This document shows, piece by piece, positions 61,071-64,000 of a stretch of DNA of 64,000 nucleotides. The position numbers were made by a program, and so were the translations under genes. Within the stretch, counting starts at the first letter, position 1. Each line of letters opens with the position of its first letter. This stretch comes from Gammaproteobacteria bacterium (lineage in GTDB: Bacteria; Pseudomonadota; Gammaproteobacteria; Acidiferrobacterales; SZUA-150). Under the pieces are notes generated by a model. The model ran no database searches. It worked only from the letters and a program-made list of their open reading frames with translations, and was not told where the DNA came from. The DNA lies in the NCBI GenBank assembly GCA_029880545.1, contig JAOUOD010000001.1, positions 372,001-436,000 of the forward strand, read 5' to 3'.

Positions 61071-61580
61071 GTGATCAGCCAGGCAGATAATAAAAAGGAA
61101 ATGGTGCTCATTGCCATCCTGGCGCTGGTGATCCTCGGCGGTGGTGTTGATCTCTATACCGATGTATTGCACGGCGCCACCACCCAGCACATTCTCAAGG
61201 AAACCGCGGTGGTGCTGATTGCCGCGATCGCCATGGCCTGGCTTTGGCTGGGTCTGCGTCGGCAGGACAGGGAGCTTCGGCAATTGCGCGAAGAGTACCG
61301 CCAGCTGGACCAGGCGGCCCAGGCCGCCAGTGATTATGTGCTTGCCGGTCGCCGGCAAATGCGCGATGTCGCCGGTCGCCAGTTTGATGACTGGGGCCTG
61401 ACCCAGAGTGAAAAAGACGTGGCCTGGTTGTTGCTCAAGGGGCTAAGCCTCAAGGAAATTGCCGCGGTCAGGAATACGCTGGAAAAAACCGTGCGCCAGC
61501 AGGCGTCCGCCATATACAAAAAAGCCGGCGTCGATGGTCGCCACGCCTTTGCCGCCTGGTTCCTCGAAGACATGATGTAA
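61071..61580 (+). CDS. Membrane-anchored LuxR-type transcription regulator
   Basis: The 169-residue protein has two N-terminal hydrophobic segments (about 11-30 and 43-63), a short helical linker (RRQDRELRQLREEYRQLDQ) and a C-terminal LuxR/GerE helix-turn-helix: LTQSEKDVAWLLLKGLSLKEIA followed by NTLEKTVRQQASAIYKKAGV, in pieces. A regulator tethered to the membrane is unusual for this family. It is divergent from the cytochrome b gene, with 154 bp between their starts, so that gene is the obvious target candidate. Confidence 0.85.
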   Translation: MISQADNKKEMVLIAILALVILGGGVDLYTDVLHGATTQHILKETAVVLIAAIAMAWLWLGLRRQDRELRQLREEYRQLDQAAQAASDYVLAGRRQMRDVAGRQFDDWGLTQSEKDVAWLLLKGLSLKEIAAVRNTLEKTVRQQASAIYKKAGVDGRHAFAAWFLEDMM

Positions 61581-61668
61581 CGGCATACTTGCGAATCATT
61601 CCCGTTTGGCCCGGGCTGCAGCGTCGTGGTTTGGTGCAAGCCAAAGGCCGCGCTAGAATGGCGAACCT

Positions 61669-62922
61669 ATGAGTAACCCGTCACAACAACACACCGATAC
61701 TGACATCCTGGTTATTGGCGGCGGCCTGGTAGGCGCCAGCCTCGCCTGTGCGCTGGCACCGCTGGGTCTGCGCATTACCGTGGTCGAAGCCTTCGAGCTC
61801 AAGACCGGTGGCCAGCCGTCCTATGATGATCGCACCACGGCGCTGGCCTATGGCTCGCGCCGGATTTTTGATGCTCTTGGTGTCTGGCCGGAAATCGAAC
61901 AACGCGGCGCCTGCGCCATCAAGCACATCCATATCAGCGACAAGGGCCAGTTTGGTTTTGCCCGCCTGCATGCCAGTGAACTGGACATGGACGCATTGGG
62001 CTATGTTGCTGTTAACCGGGTCATGGGTGAGGCCTTATATGCGCGCATGCAACAGTTGCCGGGCATCGACCTGGTTTGCCCGGCCACGGTGGAAGCCGTG
62101 CATAAGCACGCCGATCATGCGCTGTGCGACATCATGCAGGATGGCAAGCCGAAGCAACTATCGGCAAAGCTGGTGGTGATGGCCGATGGCGGTCGATCCG
62201 GCCTGCGCGAAGCGCTGGGTTTTGAGTTTACAAAAAAGGATTACCGGCAGACCGCCGTCATTGCCTCGGTGGCCTGCAGTGCGCCGCACAACCATACCGC
62301 GTACGAGCGCTTTACCCAGACCGGCCCGCTGGCAGTGCTGCCCTTATATAATGGTCGTGTCGGTATTGTCTGGACAACCACACCGGAACAGCTGGATACC
62401 ATACTGGGCTGGAGCGATGATACCTTCATCGCCGAGCTGCAGCAGCGCTTTGGTCAGCGCCTCGGCCGGTTCAGCGAGCCGGGCAGCCGGGCATCCTACC
62501 CGCTGTACCTCACGCAACTGAAACAGCATTACCGGGATCGCGTCTTGCTGGTGGGTAATGCCGCCCACGCCGTGCACCCGGTAGGTGGCCAGGGCTTTAA
62601 TCTCGGCTTGCGTGATGTTGCCGCCCTGGCCGAAGTCATTGCCGATGCCGTGCGTCATGATCGTGACTACGGCAGTGATGCGCTGCTGGCCGAGTACATG
62701 CAATGGCGTGAGCGTGACAACAAGCGCGTATCACAGTTTACCGACAGCATGATTCGCATCTTTGCCAATGATCTACCCGGCCTGACCTTCGGCCGCAACC
62801 TGGCATTGAATATTGTTGACCTGCTGCCGCCGGTAAAGCGCGCCTTTACCCGGCGCACCAGCGGTCTTAATGGTCGGCTGCCACGCCTGTCACGCGGCCT
62901 GCCGTTGAGGATAAAAGCATAA
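61669..62922 (+). CDS. ubiH: 2-octaprenyl-6-methoxyphenol hydroxylase UbiH
   Basis: UbiH is a flavin monooxygenase in ubiquinone biosynthesis. The FAD motif is LVIGGGLVGASLACAL, followed by YDDRTTALAYGS and, near the end, GNAAHAVHPVGGQGFNLGLRD, which are the hallmark segments. The 417 residues fit the family. The stop TAA overlaps the start of the next gene as TAATG, so both are translated together. Confidence 0.94.
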   Translation: MSNPSQQHTDTDILVIGGGLVGASLACALAPLGLRITVVEAFELKTGGQPSYDDRTTALAYGSRRIFDALGVWPEIEQRGACAIKHIHISDKGQFGFARLHASELDMDALGYVAVNRVMGEALYARMQQLPGIDLVCPATVEAVHKHADHALCDIMQDGKPKQLSAKLVVMADGGRSGLREALGFEFTKKDYRQTAVIASVACSAPHNHTAYERFTQTGPLAVLPLYNGRVGIVWTTTPEQLDTILGWSDDTFIAELQQRFGQRLGRFSEPGSRASYPLYLTQLKQHYRDRVLLVGNAAHAVHPVGGQGFNLGLRDVAALAEVIADAVRHDRDYGSDALLAEYMQWRERDNKRVSQFTDSMIRIFANDLPGLTFGRNLALNIVDLLPPVKRAFTRRTSGLNGRLPRLSRGLPLRIKA

Positions 62923-64000
62923 TGGCCGGCATCAGTCCTGATTACGATGTGATTATCGCCGGTGGCGGCATGGTCGGCGCGGCGCTGGCCTGTTGCCTGG
63001 GCGGGTCCGATCTTAAAGTTGCTGTCCTTGATGCGGCCGGCCCACCGCGGTGGGAAGGCAATGATTACGCCTTGCGCGTCAGCGCCATTACACCCGCATC
63101 CATTCGGCTGCTGAAAAAACTCAAGGCCTGGGATGTTATTGCCGCCGAGCGTTATGCACCCATCGATGCCATGCATATCTGGGAAGGCGAAGACAGCGAG
63201 CGCTACCTGGATTTCGACAGCGCCGAGATTGGCGCTGAGAACATGGGCGTGATTATTGAAAACCGCGTTGTGCAATCGGCGTTGCTAAGGCAGGCGCAAA
63301 CGCACAGCAATGTACGTTACCTGAGCCCGGCATCGGTTGCTGCCTGCAATGATCATGATGACTGGCTCGACGTGCAGCTGGAAAACGGTGATCACCTGAC
63401 CACGCGCCTGCTGGTGGGCGCCGATGGCGCACGATCAAAAGTGCGCGAGCTGGCGCATATTGATACCTACGGCTGGAGCTTCGACCAGACCGCCATTGTT
63501 TTTACCGTCAAAACCGAAAAGCCGCATGACCATGTTGCCCGGCAAACGTTCCTGTCCACCGGGCCGCTGGCGTTCCTGCCGCTGGATGATGCACACACCT
63601 GCTCCAACGTCTGGTCGGCCGACACCGACGAGGCCAGGCGCTTGCTGTCATTGAGTGATGATGAATTCAGAACCGAATTGCAACACGCTTTTGGCGATGT
63701 GCTCGGTAACATCGAATGGGTCAGCGAACGCGCCGGTTTTCCACTGACACTGGCGCATGCAAAAGAATACATTGGCCATCGTGTAGCCCTGATCGGTGAC
63801 GCGCTGCATCGCATTCATCCCCTGGCCGGGCAGGGTGTCAACCTCGGTTTTGGCGATGCCGCGGTATTGGCCGAAGTCATTCTCAACGCCCATGAAAAGC
63901 GTCGTGATATTGGTGAGCGCCACAGCCTGCGTCCGTTTGAACGTTGGCGCAAGGAAACCAATCACAAGATGATTGGCCTCATGGACCTGTTCAAACGCAG
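62922..64000 (+). CDS. UbiI/VisC-type FAD-dependent ubiquinone hydroxylase (3' truncated)
   Basis: This frame stays open to the right window edge. It begins MAGISPDYDVIIAGGGMVGA, with the FAD motif, then LLVGADGARSKVRE and GDALHRIHPLAGQGVNLGF, the second and third FAD-binding regions. It is a paralogue of UbiH, most likely the C5 hydroxylase UbiI (VisC), which usually follows ubiH in gammaproteobacteria; UbiF or UbiM cannot be excluded. It starts 1 bp inside the ubiH stop codon. Confidence 0.88.
   Translation, partial: MAGISPDYDVIIAGGGMVGAALACCLGGSDLKVAVLDAAGPPRWEGNDYALRVSAITPASIRLLKKLKAWDVIAAERYAPIDAMHIWEGEDSERYLDFDSAEIGAENMGVIIENRVVQSALLRQAQTHSNVRYLSPASVAACNDHDDWLDVQLENGDHLTTRLLVGADGARSKVRELAHIDTYGWSFDQTAIVFTVKTEKPHDHVARQTFLSTGPLAFLPLDDAHTCSNVWSADTDEARRLLSLSDDEFRTELQHAFGDVLGNIEWVSERAGFPLTLAHAKEYIGHRVALIGDALHRIHPLAGQGVNLGFGDAAVLAEVILNAHEKRRDIGERHSLRPFERWRKETNHKMIGLMDLFKR

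Noticed and set aside
1-64000. CRISPR arrays, insertion sequences and prophage
   Set aside because: No regularly spaced repeats, transposase, integrase or phage structural genes were seen on either strand.

Overview
The window looks like chromosomal DNA of a free-living, aerobic, probably motile gammaproteobacterium. The evidence is a set of conserved gammaproteobacterial neighbourhoods: yggX-mutY, thiS-thiG-trmB, zapA / 6S RNA / 5-formyl-THF cyclo-ligase, ygfB-pepP, and ubiH with a ubiI-like gene. It carries ubiquinone-synthesis enzymes, lipid A acyltransferase, periplasmic c-type cytochromes and outer-membrane-type proteins. I see no phage, insertion sequence, integrase or CRISPR array. The genus cannot be told from the sequence.

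Layout. 1-3.5 kb: a glycerol-type cluster (FGGY kinase end, GlpD-like dehydrogenase, glycerophosphodiesterase) around a YjdF-family membrane gene broken by one in-frame TGA. 3.6-5.4 kb: a di-heme peroxidase lipoprotein facing a cytochrome c4-like protein. 5.6-9.7 kb: tRNA-Phe, yggX, mutY, an SRPBCC protein, an AsmA-like protein, tRNA-Gly. 9.8-14.1 kb: two GGDEF proteins (one with a degenerate active site) flanking thiS-thiG-trmB. 14.2-17.9 kb: DUF123, uup, DUF455 and a PilZ-like protein. 18.0-20.6 kb: a tight minus-strand group with a Rof-like Rho antiterminator, a Zn-ribbon protein, an apparently metal-less metallo-beta-lactamase-fold protein and an unknown anchored protein. 20.7-22.3 kb: lexA plus an ImuB-like protein behind a direct-repeat operator. 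22.3-29.2 kb: uppP, DUF3108, a FliK/FlhB-tail pair behind a sigma-28-like promoter, a lipid A acyltransferase, a B12 radical SAM protein and a desaturase. 29.2-35.4 kb: YceK-type lipoprotein, trxC, a P-type ATPase whose start codon lies in a 14-bp perfect inverted repeat, arsJ, and amtB with a sigma-54 promoter. 36-45.8 kb: PhnD-like binding protein, PilZ protein, PreP-like protease, small proteins, a hydrolase/beta-helix fusion, and a kinase/WD40 protein. 45.8-54 kb: response regulator, rpiA, ilvA, lipoprotein, TauE/SafE permease, methyltransferase, cyclophilin, EVE, DUF427, YmdB-type phosphoesterase and cyclo-ligase. 54-64 kb: 6S RNA, a beta-barrel protein, zapA, a ZapB-like coiled coil, ygfB, pepP, then MAPEG, vWA, cytochrome b and membrane LuxR genes, and finally ubiH and a partial ubiI-like gene.

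Shared themes are c-di-GMP signalling (two GGDEF and two PilZ-type proteins), redox and stress functions (peroxidase, cytochromes, MutY, YggX, LexA/ImuB-like, TrxC), envelope biogenesis, and cell division next to 6S RNA. The least ordinary parts are the lexA/imuB-like operon and its operator, the hairpin over the P-type ATPase start next to an arsJ without its usual GAPDH partner, the sigma-28-like promoter before the FliK/FlhB-tail pair, the hydrolase/beta-helix fusion, and the genes separating pepP from ubiH. All assignments are by reading the sequence and from memory of protein families; no database search was run.
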